This document shows positions 1 through 10,570 of a DNA stretch of 64,000 bases, one piece after another. The position numbers were made by a program, and so were the translations under genes. Each line of letters begins with the position of its first letter. Within the stretch, counting starts at the first letter, position 1. The stretch spans positions 1,272,001-1,336,000 of the forward strand of contig JACVTC010000029.1 of NCBI GenBank assembly GCA_016946835.1, written 5' to 3'. The DNA is from Neocallimastix lanati (nom. inval.). Lineage: Eukaryota > Neocallimastigomycota > Neocallimastigomycetes > Neocallimastigales > Neocallimastigaceae. The notes beneath the pieces were generated by a model. It ran no database searches. It saw only the letters and a program-made list of their open reading frames with translations, and was not told the origin of the DNA.

Positions 1-145
1 ATATTAAATTTATTATTAATTATTAAATACTTTAATTACTATTTATATATTTATTATTTATTATTTAATTATTATTTATTTACTTATTATTTATTTATTT
101 ATTTATTTAGGAAGTGTTGCATTTAGTAAATACTTATATCTGTTT
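1..145. repeat. AT-rich low-complexity lead-in
   Basis: The stretch consists of TTATTTA-type short repeats. No coding signal is seen. Confidence 0.6.
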
Positions 146-533
146 TTAATTAAAAATTTTAATATGGTTCTGTTCCATTGAAGTCCGGATTGTTTCAATC
201 CATATAAGAACAGAGAAGGAATATCTATGAATCAACTTAAATGGCTCTTTTGTTTTATTGACAGCCTTATGATATGGTTTATTTTTTATTTTACTACAAA
301 GCCTAGATCTATCTGTTGTTTTGGTTTTACTTAATTCTTTAATGTTATTTATTGAAGTTGCATTTCTGAAAATGTGGCTTATTTTTATCAAACTTTATTA
401 CATCAGGAGGTAGTTGTTCATTTATATCTCTTGTTATTTGGGATTTCATTATTTTATATTCAGGACATATAAATCCCATTTTTTGTGAAACTTCATTATA
501 TATATTTTTAGGTTTTGCACTTTTTATTACTAT
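146..533 (-). pseudogene. MULE-type DNA transposase fragment
   Basis: Reading the minus strand from about 533 gives a stretch with natural amino-acid use (KPKNIYNEVSQKMGFICPEY, then KSQITRDINEQLPPDV), followed in another frame by an 81-codon open stretch starting near 391. The GF-I-PEY...INEQLPPDV pattern resembles the N-terminal region of Mutator-like (MULE/FLYWCH) transposases that I associate with anaerobic fungi, where it lies ahead of the DDE catalytic domain. No catalytic domain is present; the scrap ends in microsatellite DNA on the high side. Family assignment is from memory of sequence style and is tentative; it could be another repeated host gene. No terminal inverted repeats were found next to it. 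Confidence 0.4.
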
Positions 534-870
534 TTATTATTTATTATTTATTATTTATTATTTATTATTTATTATTTATTATTTATTATTTAATTATTTT
601 TGATTTTTGATTTATTATTTAATTATTTATTATTTATGATTTATTATTTAATTATTTATTATTTATGATTTATTATTTAATTATTTATTATTTATTATTT
701 ATTAATTTATTTATTATTTATTATTAATTAATTAATTATTTATTTATTTTTTATTATTTATTATGTATTATTTATTTATTATTTATTTATTATTTATTTA
801 TTATTTATTACTTAATTATTTATTTATTATTTATTATTTTATTTATTTTTTTTTTAATTTTTTTTATGTG
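530..870. repeat. 7-bp microsatellite (TTATTTA/TTATTAT)n
   Basis: About 340 bases of nearly uninterrupted TTTATTA/TTATTTA units with a few variant blocks, for example three near-identical TTATTTATGATTTATTATTTAA-like blocks between 620 and 690. Nothing coding. Confidence 0.85.
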
Positions 871-1162
871 GAAAATTGTAAAATTAAACAAATAAATTTT
901 TAACTGAACCGAATCAAGAAGAAAAAATTTCTTAATATTTTTAATTAAATCAATTTAAAAATTTTTGTTCATATAAATAATAATTTTTTTCCTCTTAAAA
1001 TCAAAATTATTTTTAATCTTTATAAAAATTTTATAGTTAGATTAAAATTATATATATATTTACTTTAATTTTTTTTTTTTTTAAAAAATATAGAAAAGAA
1101 AAAAAATTATAAAATAATTAATAATATATAATTAACTATAATTTATTTTTATTTTGTGAATA

Positions 1163-4100
1163 TTGATATATAGTATGAATTCCTCTTTTAAAAATAAATA
1201 TTATAAAATAAAAAATATTATTGGTAGAAATAATCTATTAGAGTTAAAAGAATACATTAAAAATAATCATATTAATTTAAGGCAATGGAATAAAACTTCT
1301 GAAGATATTTTAATATTGGCAATTTTAAAAGGGGCTTCTATCAATATCATAGATTTTATATTGAAAGAATGTCAATATGAATCTTTAAATTATAATATAG
1401 TGAATGAAGATTTACTTCATGAACATAATTATAATATGAATGAATTTATTCCTCTCTGTATTTCTATTAACCAAAAAAACTTTAAACTATCAGATTTATT
1501 AATAAAAAATAATGCTGATATTAATTATAACAATGGAATAATTATAAAGAGATTATTCCGTTTTGGATTATTGACCAATTCAAAATTGAATTATATGATG
1601 AAGAATGGTTTAGAAGTGAAATGGCTTTTAGATATCATCTTATCCAATGAAAAGGTCAATGTTACTCTATTAAAATCCTTACTTATTTATACAGGAATAA
1701 ATAATGACAATATTATTCAATTATTAAGTTATTATAAAAATAAAATACCATTACCCATTAAATATATACAAAATATATTAGAAAGAAATAAAAATAAATT
1801 AAAAATTGCAAAAAAAATATTAATTGAATGCATCAAAAATAAAAAATATGAATACATTCAATATTTATTTAATTATGAAAAAAAAAATAAAGAAACTTTA
1901 TTCCAACATATCTATACAAATATTGATATTGTGGGATCATTATTTGATAGTTATGATAAGCCAAATAAAAATATTTTAAATTTATTGATTAATCAAGGTT
2001 TAGATGTTAATAAAAAAGATAAAAATGGTCATTCTTTATTTTTTTATGCCATTGCTCATAAAAATTTAAATTTTACAAAAGATTTATTAGAAACCGCTTC
2101 TGCTATTATTGATCCAACAATTATTGATTACGTTCATTATAATGTCAATATATTAAAATCATTTGTAATGGAATTTAATTTGATTAAAAAATTTATGGAA
2201 AAAGGTTTAAATATAAATCAGGAAGATGAGGAAAGTAATACATTATTAATATATGCCCTTGAAACCAGAAATTATGGAACAATTCAATATTTATTGGAGC
2301 ACCATGCAAATATTAAAGTTATTAATCATCATATAGAAAAAATCAAATTATTAAAATTTAATGAGATTAATTTTAATAAAGAGAATCAAGAAATATTAGA
2401 TTCACTAATAAAATATGGTTTGGATATCAATCGTAAAGACAATGATGATAATACCCCATTAATTTATGCTATTAATGCTAATAATGAAGATATGGTATCT
2501 TATTTTTTAAATCATCATGCTAGTATTCAAGCAGTAAATGAAAAAATTATTATAATTGATTCTTTAATTATTAATAAAAGAATTAAAAATTATTATTTTT
2601 CCTCTTCAATTGAAGAAACAAAATATAATATTTTGGAAATGTTATTAAATTATGGATTAGATGTTAATTCTGCAGATATAGAGGGAAAATTACCAATAGA
2701 TTATGCCATTGAAAAAAATAATAAAGAAGTTTTAAAGCTTTTATTAAATTATAATGCTAACATTAATTATCTTAATAATGATATTTCATTAATAAAAAAT
2801 TTATTCGTTAAAAATGAAAGGAATGATTTTCTGGAATCTAATTGTGAAGAAAAACTTGAATTAGTAAATATTTTAATAGAGTATGGATTGGATATTAAAA
2901 GAAGTGATAATGATCATAAATGTCCATTAATCTATGCTTTTGAAGAAGAAAATGATATTGCATTTCAATATTTATTAGAAAAAGAATTAGATATCAGAAC
3001 ATTCATTTCTACATTATACAATCGTCTAAGTGAACTTTCATTACTACTAAATTCTAATAACAATAACAATATCCTTGACCTATTAATTAAAAATGGATTT
3101 GATGTTAATCGTAAAGATCAATATGGAAAAAATTTATTAAACTATCAATTCGAAAATATGCCAATAGATGAAATATTCACAATTCATTTATTAGATTTAG
3201 GAACGGACTTTAATTTAAGAATGGAACAAAATAAAGAATCATTTTTAGAATATTTAAAGAGTTTTTATTTTTATCATTCATATTTCTCTGATCTTATCGC
3301 AAATGCCCAAGAGAATATTATTGATTATTTTAATAATAATATTTCTATATTTAAATCAATATTTAAGAATGAATATACTTTTAAAGTAGTTAATGTCTTA
3401 ATAATTTTAATACAAAATGGATTAAATATTGATGCTAGGGATAAAGAAGGAAACACCTTATTAGTATATGCTATACAGGAAAAAAATGAAGATATTGTTT
3501 ATTATTTATTGAAATATCATAGTTCAATTGAACTACTCAATACCGAAATAGAAATATTGAAGCCATTAATTAAAATAAAAAATACCTTCTTATTTAATGA
3601 AATAAATCTAATTAAAAATATTCAAATTTTAAAAATGCTAATTCAACAAGGCATCGATATTAATTCAAAGGATAAAGAAGGAAAGACACTATTAGTGTAT
3701 GCAATAGAAGAGGAAGATAAATTTATAGTGAATTATTTATTAGAAAATCATGCATCTATTCAATCCGTCAATGAAAACATTAAATGCTTTAGAGAATTAA
3801 ACAAATATAAAAAAGGAAATGAAAAGAAATCTTTAGAAAGTTCTGAATTTAGAAAGAAAAATATATTTAATATAATAAAATTATTATTGCAACATGGTTT
3901 AGATATTGATGCTAAAGATGAAGAAGGAAAAACATTATTATTGTATGCCATTGAGGATGAAAATGAACTTATTGTAAATTATTTGTTAGAAAATCATGCA
4001 TCAATTCATTCCGTCAATGAAAATATTAAATGTTTAAAAGAATTAACCAAAAATAAAAAAGAATATAAAGATGAATTATTAGTAGATTTTGAATTTAGAA

Positions 4101-7042
4101 TAAAAAATAAATTCAATATCTTAAAATTATTATTGCAACATGGTTTAGATATTGATGCTAAAGATGAAGAAGGAAAAACATTATTATTGTATGCCATTGA
4201 GGATGAAAATGAACTTATTGTAAATTATTTGTTAGAAAATCATGCATCAATTCATTCCGTCAATGAAAATATTAAATGTTTAAAAGAATTAACCAAAAAT
4301 AAAAAAGAATATAAAGATGAATTATTAGTAGATTTTGAATTTAGAATAAAAAATAAATTCAATATCTTAAAATTATTATTGCAACATGGTTTAGATATCA
4401 ATTCTGAAGATGAAGAAGGAAAAACATTATTATTGTACGCCGTTGAGGATGAAAATGAATTTATTGTAAATTATTTATTAGAAAATCATGCATCAATTCA
4501 TTCCGTCAATGAAAACATTAAATGCTTAAAGGAATTTACCATAAATAAAAAAGGAAATAAAAAGGAATCATTAGAATCATTTGAATTTAGGGTAAAGAAT
4601 AAATTTAATATCATAAAATTATTATTAAAATATGGTTTAGATATCAATGCTAAAGATGAAGAAGGAAAAACATTATTACTGTATGCCATTAATGAAGTTA
4701 ATGAATCTTTATTTTATTATTTATTAAAAAATAATGCATCTCTTGAATCGCTTAAAAAAAATAATATTAAATTATTATTAAATTTAATATTTAGTATTAA
4801 TGAAAATGAAAATGAAAATGAAAATGCATTAAATAAATTGAGTAAATATACTAATAAAGAAAAAGAAGAAGAAAAATGTTTTGAAATTTTAAAATTAATA
4901 ATTCGAAACGGTTTAGATATTAATAATAAGGATGAAGAAGGAAATACCATTTTAATATATGCTATTGGAGCAAGAAAAATATCTGTTATTCAATATTTGT
5001 TGGAGAGAAATGCTTCTCTTAAACCAGTTAATTCTAAAATTGAAATTTTAAAACCATTGATAACTAAAATCATTCCAAAGAGTGGTTTGGATGAGGAACA
5101 AATATGTAATATTGATGATTTAAATTTTAATATTTTAAAATTATTGATTGACTATGGTTTAAATATGGAAAATAATAAAAAAATATTACATTACGCTATT
5201 CAAAATAGTAATAATAGAATTGTTAATTACTTATTTGATTATAGATTGACAATTGATATTAATGGTAACTTCGGAAAAATATTATTAAATCAACAAAAGA
5301 TGAAAAATTCAAATCCTGAGATTGATCAGCTTATTGAAAATTTAATGAAAAACACAAAATTTATTTATATGATTAATCGTAATATAAAATTAATAAGATC
5401 ATTATTTAATTCAATTCAAAAAAAAACAATACTATTAAAATTATTAATTCAAAATGGATTGGATGTTAATGCTTTTGATGAGGACAACCATTCTTTATTA
5501 TATTATGCTATTGAAACGGATTATCAAGAAATAATTCCATATTTATTTAAATATGGAGCTAAAATAGATTCTATTTATCATGATATTGGTGTAGTTAAAA
5601 ATTTATTCATTCACACCATAGAATCTAATGATAAAATTAGGTTCAATATATTAAAAATATTAATTGAAAATGGATTAAATATTAATTATGAAGATCATGA
5701 AGGAAAAACCCTTTTACTTCATGCCATTGACACAAAACATTATTCCATCATTAATTATTTATTGAAAAGTCATGCCTATGATAAATTAGTTATTCCTAAA
5801 TCTAAATTAAAATATTTAATTTCAGAATATGATGATAGAATGATTAACTATCTCTTTGATTACGGAATTACTACAGAAATTAAAAGTTATGATGGAAGAT
5901 TGTTATTAAGAAAAAGAAAATGGGAACAATCGAATTCTCAAATCAATCATCTCATTAACGATTTATTATTTAATGGACTAGATATAGCAAAAATTAATAG
6001 TAATATAAAATTAATAAAGCCATTATTTAATTCAATACAAGGAGGAGAATCGATGGTTTTAAAATTATTAATTCAAAATGGATTAAATGTTAATGCCGTT
6101 GATGAAGATAATCACTCATTATTGTGCTATGCTATAGAATCGAATTTCCATGAAATTATTCCATATTTATTTAAATATGGTGCTAAAGTTGATCCTATTC
6201 AAAAAGATATTAAAGTAATTAAGAATCTCTTTATTCATACCACAAAATATAAAGATAAAATAAGATTTAATATATTAAAAATTTTGATTGAAAATGGATT
6301 AAATATTAAGTTTGATAATGATAATGATGATGGAAAGAAGATAATGCGTTATATCTTTGAAAATAATAGTCATAATATTTTGAAATATTTATTGAAACAT
6401 GGATTGAATATTCAATATATTAATGAAAATATTAAACTTCTTCAGCCCTTATTTTATACTTCAAATAACAACATAATCAATATTCTTGATGTGTTACTTG
6501 AAAATGGACTCAAAATCAATAATAGAGATAAAAGTGGTAAAACCTTAAAAGATTATTGCAATGATAATAATAAAAAAGAAATTATTAAAGTTATAAAAGA
6601 ATTTGAAATGAATAATGTAAATAATATTTCATTAGGTATTTTTTTCGAAAATATGGAAAGAAATAATGGTAATAAATTTAAATCATTTAAGGATACCCCA
6701 TGTGAGGATTATTATTATTATTGCAATGATGAAGAAAAAGATTATTATGATAATGAATATTATAATTATAATGATTATGATTCTGATGATTATAATTATG
6801 ATGATTATAATTCTGATTATAATTCTGATTATGATTCTGATGATTATGATTATGATGATTATAATTCTGATTATGATTCTGATGATTATGATTATGACGA
6901 TTATGATTATGATGATTATGATTCTAATGATTCTAATGATTATGATAATTATTATTCAGTTACCTATAAAAAATATCGTAAAACTTCTCATAAAAATAAA
7001 GGCATCAAATATACCCGCAAAATAAAAATTGTACTCTATTAA
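1163..7042 (+). CDS. Giant ankyrin-like repeat protein with Asp/Tyr-rich tail
   Basis: A single uninterrupted frame of 1959 codons. The protein is built from about twenty modules of roughly 70-90 residues, each carrying an ankyrin-like core of the form LLI-x-GLDIN-x-D-x-EGKTLLxYAI followed by N-x-x-IVNYLLENHASI and a charged linker. Modules around residues 835-1240 form an 82-residue (246-bp) tandem array, two units of which are almost identical in DNA. Residues about 1848-1935 are almost only D, Y, N and S, followed by a short basic C-terminus. No signal peptide or membrane segment is seen, so it is probably intracellular and protein-binding; partners are unknown. A second in-frame Met lies four codons after the first. 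Ankyrin arrays of this style are abundant in anaerobic fungi. The consensus is looser than canonical ankyrin (the TPLHxA motif is mostly T/N-LLxYA). Confidence 0.9.
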   Translation: MIYSMNSSFKNKYYKIKNIIGRNNLLELKEYIKNNHINLRQWNKTSEDILILAILKGASINIIDFILKECQYESLNYNIVNEDLLHEHNYNMNEFIPLCISINQKNFKLSDLLIKNNADINYNNGIIIKRLFRFGLLTNSKLNYMMKNGLEVKWLLDIILSNEKVNVTLLKSLLIYTGINNDNIIQLLSYYKNKIPLPIKYIQNILERNKNKLKIAKKILIECIKNKKYEYIQYLFNYEKKNKETLFQHIYTNIDIVGSLFDSYDKPNKNILNLLINQGLDVNKKDKNGHSLFFYAIAHKNLNFTKDLLETASAIIDPTIIDYVHYNVNILKSFVMEFNLIKKFMEKGLNINQEDEESNTLLIYALETRNYGTIQYLLEHHANIKVINHHIEKIKLLKFNEINFNKENQEILDSLIKYGLDINRKDNDDNTPLIYAINANNEDMVSYFLNHHASIQAVNEKIIIIDSLIINKRIKNYYFSSSIEETKYNILEMLLNYGLDVNSADIEGKLPIDYAIEKNNKEVLKLLLNYNANINYLNNDISLIKNLFVKNERNDFLESNCEEKLELVNILIEYGLDIKRSDNDHKCPLIYAFEEENDIAFQYLLEKELDIRTFISTLYNRLSELSLLLNSNNNNNILDLLIKNGFDVNRKDQYGKNLLNYQFENMPIDEIFTIHLLDLGTDFNLRMEQNKESFLEYLKSFYFYHSYFSDLIANAQENIIDYFNNNISIFKSIFKNEYTFKVVNVLIILIQNGLNIDARDKEGNTLLVYAIQEKNEDIVYYLLKYHSSIELLNTEIEILKPLIKIKNTFLFNEINLIKNIQILKMLIQQGIDINSKDKEGKTLLVYAIEEEDKFIVNYLLENHASIQSVNENIKCFRELNKYKKGNEKKSLESSEFRKKNIFNIIKLLLQHGLDIDAKDEEGKTLLLYAIEDENELIVNYLLENHASIHSVNENIKCLKELTKNKKEYKDELLVDFEFRIKNKFNILKLLLQHGLDIDAKDEEGKTLLLYAIEDENELIVNYLLENHASIHSVNENIKCLKELTKNKKEYKDELLVDFEFRIKNKFNILKLLLQHGLDINSEDEEGKTLLLYAVEDENEFIVNYLLENHASIHSVNENIKCLKEFTINKKGNKKESLESFEFRVKNKFNIIKLLLKYGLDINAKDEEGKTLLLYAINEVNESLFYYLLKNNASLESLKKNNIKLLLNLIFSINENENENENALNKLSKYTNKEKEEEKCFEILKLIIRNGLDINNKDEEGNTILIYAIGARKISVIQYLLERNASLKPVNSKIEILKPLITKIIPKSGLDEEQICNIDDLNFNILKLLIDYGLNMENNKKILHYAIQNSNNRIVNYLFDYRLTIDINGNFGKILLNQQKMKNSNPEIDQLIENLMKNTKFIYMINRNIKLIRSLFNSIQKKTILLKLLIQNGLDVNAFDEDNHSLLYYAIETDYQEIIPYLFKYGAKIDSIYHDIGVVKNLFIHTIESNDKIRFNILKILIENGLNINYEDHEGKTLLLHAIDTKHYSIINYLLKSHAYDKLVIPKSKLKYLISEYDDRMINYLFDYGITTEIKSYDGRLLLRKRKWEQSNSQINHLINDLLFNGLDIAKINSNIKLIKPLFNSIQGGESMVLKLLIQNGLNVNAVDEDNHSLLCYAIESNFHEIIPYLFKYGAKVDPIQKDIKVIKNLFIHTTKYKDKIRFNILKILIENGLNIKFDNDNDDGKKIMRYIFENNSHNILKYLLKHGLNIQYINENIKLLQPLFYTSNNNIINILDVLLENGLKINNRDKSGKTLKDYCNDNNKKEIIKVIKEFEMNNVNNISLGIFFENMERNNGNKFKSFKDTPCEDYYYYCNDEEKDYYDNEYYNYNDYDSDDYNYDDYNSDYNSDYDSDDYDYDDYNSDYDSDDYDYDDYDYDDYDSNDSNDYDNYYSVTYKKYRKTSHKNKGIKYTRKIKIVLY
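3636..4900 (+). repeat. 246-bp in-frame tandem repeat, about five units
   Basis: Equivalent points in successive units fall at 3681, 3927, 4173, 4419 and 4665, exactly 246 bp apart (82 codons). Bases 3876-4152 and 4122-4398 appear identical by eye over 277 bp, which is longer than one period. The outer units have diverged. Confidence 0.9.
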
Positions 7043-9690
7043 ATTACTATTTTAATATAAATTTTAAAATAAATTTTAAATTTTAGTATTTTTAATCTAA
7101 TATTTTTTTTATTTATATTTTTTTTTTCCTTTTTTTATTTAATTCGTTTTAAAAAATATAATATTTATAATATTTGAAGAAGTTCAGAAATTAATAAATA
7201 TTATAACGAAATAATTATAAAAGAAAATAATTTCAATACAATAGGAAATAACATAAATATAAAAAAAATAACGTAAATATAAAAAAAAAAAAAGAATATC
7301 CTAAAAATAATTAAAATATATGGAATAAAAAAAACAAAATTAAATAACATAAATATAATAAAAATATATAAAAATATATATAATTAAAAAAAAATAAAAA
7401 TGAAACTATTTTAAAAAAAAAATAACAAAATATATTTTAAAAAAAAAACAATTTTTTAAAAAAAAAGTAAATTAGAAATATAATAATTAATATAAAATAA
7501 TAAATAAAAATAATAAATAAAAATAAAAAAAAAAAAAAAAAAATAATAAAAATTAATATTTAATTAGAAAATACTACTAATAAAAATATATAATAATAAT
7601 GAAAAATTAAATAATGAATTTAATGATAAAAATTTTTTTTTATTTTATTTATATTAATATTTTTAATTATGGGAAACTTTTTTTCCCATAATTTACTTCC
7701 CTATATTCATATTTCAACTATTTTTTATTTTATTCAATATGCACTTTATATTCATATTTCAAATATTTAATTTAATTTATTTTATTTTATTTTATTTTAT
7801 TCAATCTGTACATTATATTTCAACTATTTATTTTTTATTTTTTATTTTTTTATTTTATTTTATTTTATTTTATTTTATTTTAATTTTAATTTTTATTTTT
7901 ATTTTATCTTAATATTATTTAGTAGTTAGTGATTATCTGTATTAAACATTAAATGCTAAGCAATATATATATAATTCAATAAAAAAATAGAAAATGGCAT
8001 AATATGAAAAAGAGTTATAGTTTTTTTTTCTCTTTTTTTTTTATTGCTCAATGATACTAATTAAAACATCCAATTTTTTTTCTCTCTTTTTTTTTTTTTT
8101 TATAGTGATATTATTAAAAAAAAAAAATAAAATAAAATAAAAAATGGAGACAAATTTTAGTGATAAATGAAAATTAAATTACATTTTAAATTAGAAATTA
8201 AAAAATTAAGATTAAATTAAATTAAAAAAAATATATATATATATATAATATATATATATATATATAACAAAAAAAAACTTTTTTTTATTCTATTCTTTTT
8301 TTTTATTTTATTTTTTTAAAACTAAATAACTAACTAAATAATTGATACTATAAAAGAAATAAAAAAGATTAAAATGAAATAAAATGAAGTCAAATGAAAT
8401 ATTAATATAAAAAAAGTATATATATATATATATAAAATAAATTAATATTTATAATTATTTAAAATAATTCATTAAAAAAATGAATTATTAAATTTTTTAT
8501 TTATTGATATTTATTACAACTACTTTTTTTTTTTTTTTTTTTTATAATTTTAAAAATTGAATTAATTTACAATGGACTTTTTATTTATTTATTTGTAATT
8601 ATTAATCACTAAAAAATACTAAAGTTATTACTTTAAAATAATTTCAAAAATCAACTAAGTATCTTAACATTCTTTATAATGGCATAACTTCGGATATTGT
8701 TTATTATTTAAGATAGAAATAAATGTATCTTCTCTCACTGATGTAGTCTTTAGGAGATATATATATAGTTCAGTTATTCTATTGAAATTTTCATAATTGC
8801 GAAAGTTTATAAATCTTTTGTTGAAAAATATTTTTTTATATTTTTTTTTAGATTTAAATTACTATTGTATCCTTTTTTTTTTTTTTTTTTTTTTTTTTGA
8901 CTTTTATTTAATAATTTTTTTTATTACAATATATAAAAATATTTTTTTATTAACTTAATACATTTTTAATTCTTTTAAACATGGATAGTTAAATTTAAAT
9001 TTCTTTAGATAATATCATGCTTCTTTTTTTATTAAATAATATAGGACCTATAACAAAAAGGAGAAATTATTTATATGGTATTTTATATTACACCAAATAT
9101 ATGTATTAAATATAATAATATATACTTCTATTTAATATATTAAACATTTATATGGATATTATTAATATATAAAAAATTTTTAAACATATTTATATTTATG
9201 ATATATATACAATACTTTTTAAAAAATAGGCTATAAAACTCATAATACATGAATCTAAAACTTAATTATAGTATGAAGTATCTTTAGCTACGAAATATAG
9301 TAATGAAGGTTGAAAAACGTTTTTTAAACTTGAACCCTATATCATGAGATAACATTTAACATTATCTAAAATACACCTAATATACAAATATGAATGAGAA
9401 ATACCACGAAAGTAGATTTTGAATGAACATAGTATTTTTAATTAATATTAATAATTCTTCATTAATAGTTTAATAATTAAAAAGATTATTAAAAAATAAA
9501 AATAAAAATAAAAATAAAATAAAATAAAATATTAATATTATTAATATTAATATTAGTTATTATTAATTAAAATAATTGTTAAATAAATAAAAAAAATTAA
9601 AAGGTTATTAAAAACTAAAAAATATTATTATTATTTATTATTAATTTTAAATATTATTTTTTTTTTATAAAGTGATAAGAAAATAATTAA
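7043..9690. other. AT-rich intergenic DNA with simple repeats
   Basis: No coding signal is seen. It holds A/T homopolymers (7523-7543, 8885-8898), TTTTA pentamers (7778-7890), a TA tract at 8228-8266 and a (AAAAT)n tract at 9498-9530. Bases 9230-9420 are of more mixed composition, but I cannot assign them. Confidence 0.6.
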
Positions 9691-10160
9691 TGTAATAATA
9701 AAATATATTATTTTAATGTATGAAATTAATGTATACAATTGTATTCTTGTGATATATGATTATGATTTTATTAATAATTTAAGTTAATTATGAAATTATA
9801 AATATATTAAAAATATATATTAATAATTTAAAACTTTGTTCTTTAATAATTGTAATAAAATAACAGAAAAGTAAACAAAAGAAAAGAAACAGGAAATTTA
9901 ATAATGAAATATTAATATTAATAAATAAAATATATAAAATTAATTAGTATAATTAATAATACATGTTTATTAATTATTAGTGTTATTTATAAAATTATTT
10001 TATTTTTATTTGTAGTTTACATTAAATATATTAAAAACTATTATTTATATTTAAAGGGTAAATATAAATAATAAAGGTCACTTTACAAATACTTTAATAA
10101 GTAATAAAGTGGTCTCGTTTTTATAAATTTTTCTTTTATTTGTGTGTTAAGAGAGGAACT
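9690..10160 (+). repeat. Dispersed non-coding repeat, copy 1
   Basis: This block reappears inverted at about 45030-45550. Shared landmarks in order are TTTTAATGTATGAAATTAAT, GTAAACAAAAGAAAAGAAA, TAATTAATAAT, TTTTTATTTGTAGTTTA, TATTTAAAGGGTAAATATAA and a GGTCA...TAATAAA-TGGTCT segment. Differences are spread along the copies. No open frame or terminal repeats are visible, so the class is unknown. Confidence 0.75.
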
Positions 10161-10360
10161 TATCATAAAGAAATGATATATAAAAATAAAAAAACAAAAT
10201 TTATAAAAAAAAATAAATTTAACACTATTTTTTTTTTAGTATTTTATTTCTTAGTTTATATTTAAATAAATAAAAAAATGATTCATATCTATAATATATA
10301 TAAAATTCTAAATAATAATTCTTTCTAATAATTTAAAAATCTAAATATCTATAATTCATA

Positions 10361-10393
<33 letters not shown>

Positions 10394-10570
10394 TTTTAAT
10401 ATTTATAAACAAAAAAAAAAATAAAATATATCTTTTTTAAAATTTTGTTATATATTAAAAATCAAATAGAATTTTTTTTTTAATATCTAAATAAACTTTT
10501 TTCCCAATTTTTATTTTTATTTCAAAAAATGAAGAAAAAAATTTTTGTATTAATTAATAATTAAAAATCA
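10161..10570. other. AT-rich 3' flank
   Basis: Poly-A/T and TA-rich DNA with a TA tract at 10360-10381. It is the 3' side of the transferase gene. No feature can be supported. Confidence 0.5.

Noticed and set aside
6666-7025. 119-codon Ile/Met-rich frame
   Set aside because: It is a frame-shifted shadow of the GAT/TAT repeat encoding the Asp/Tyr tail.
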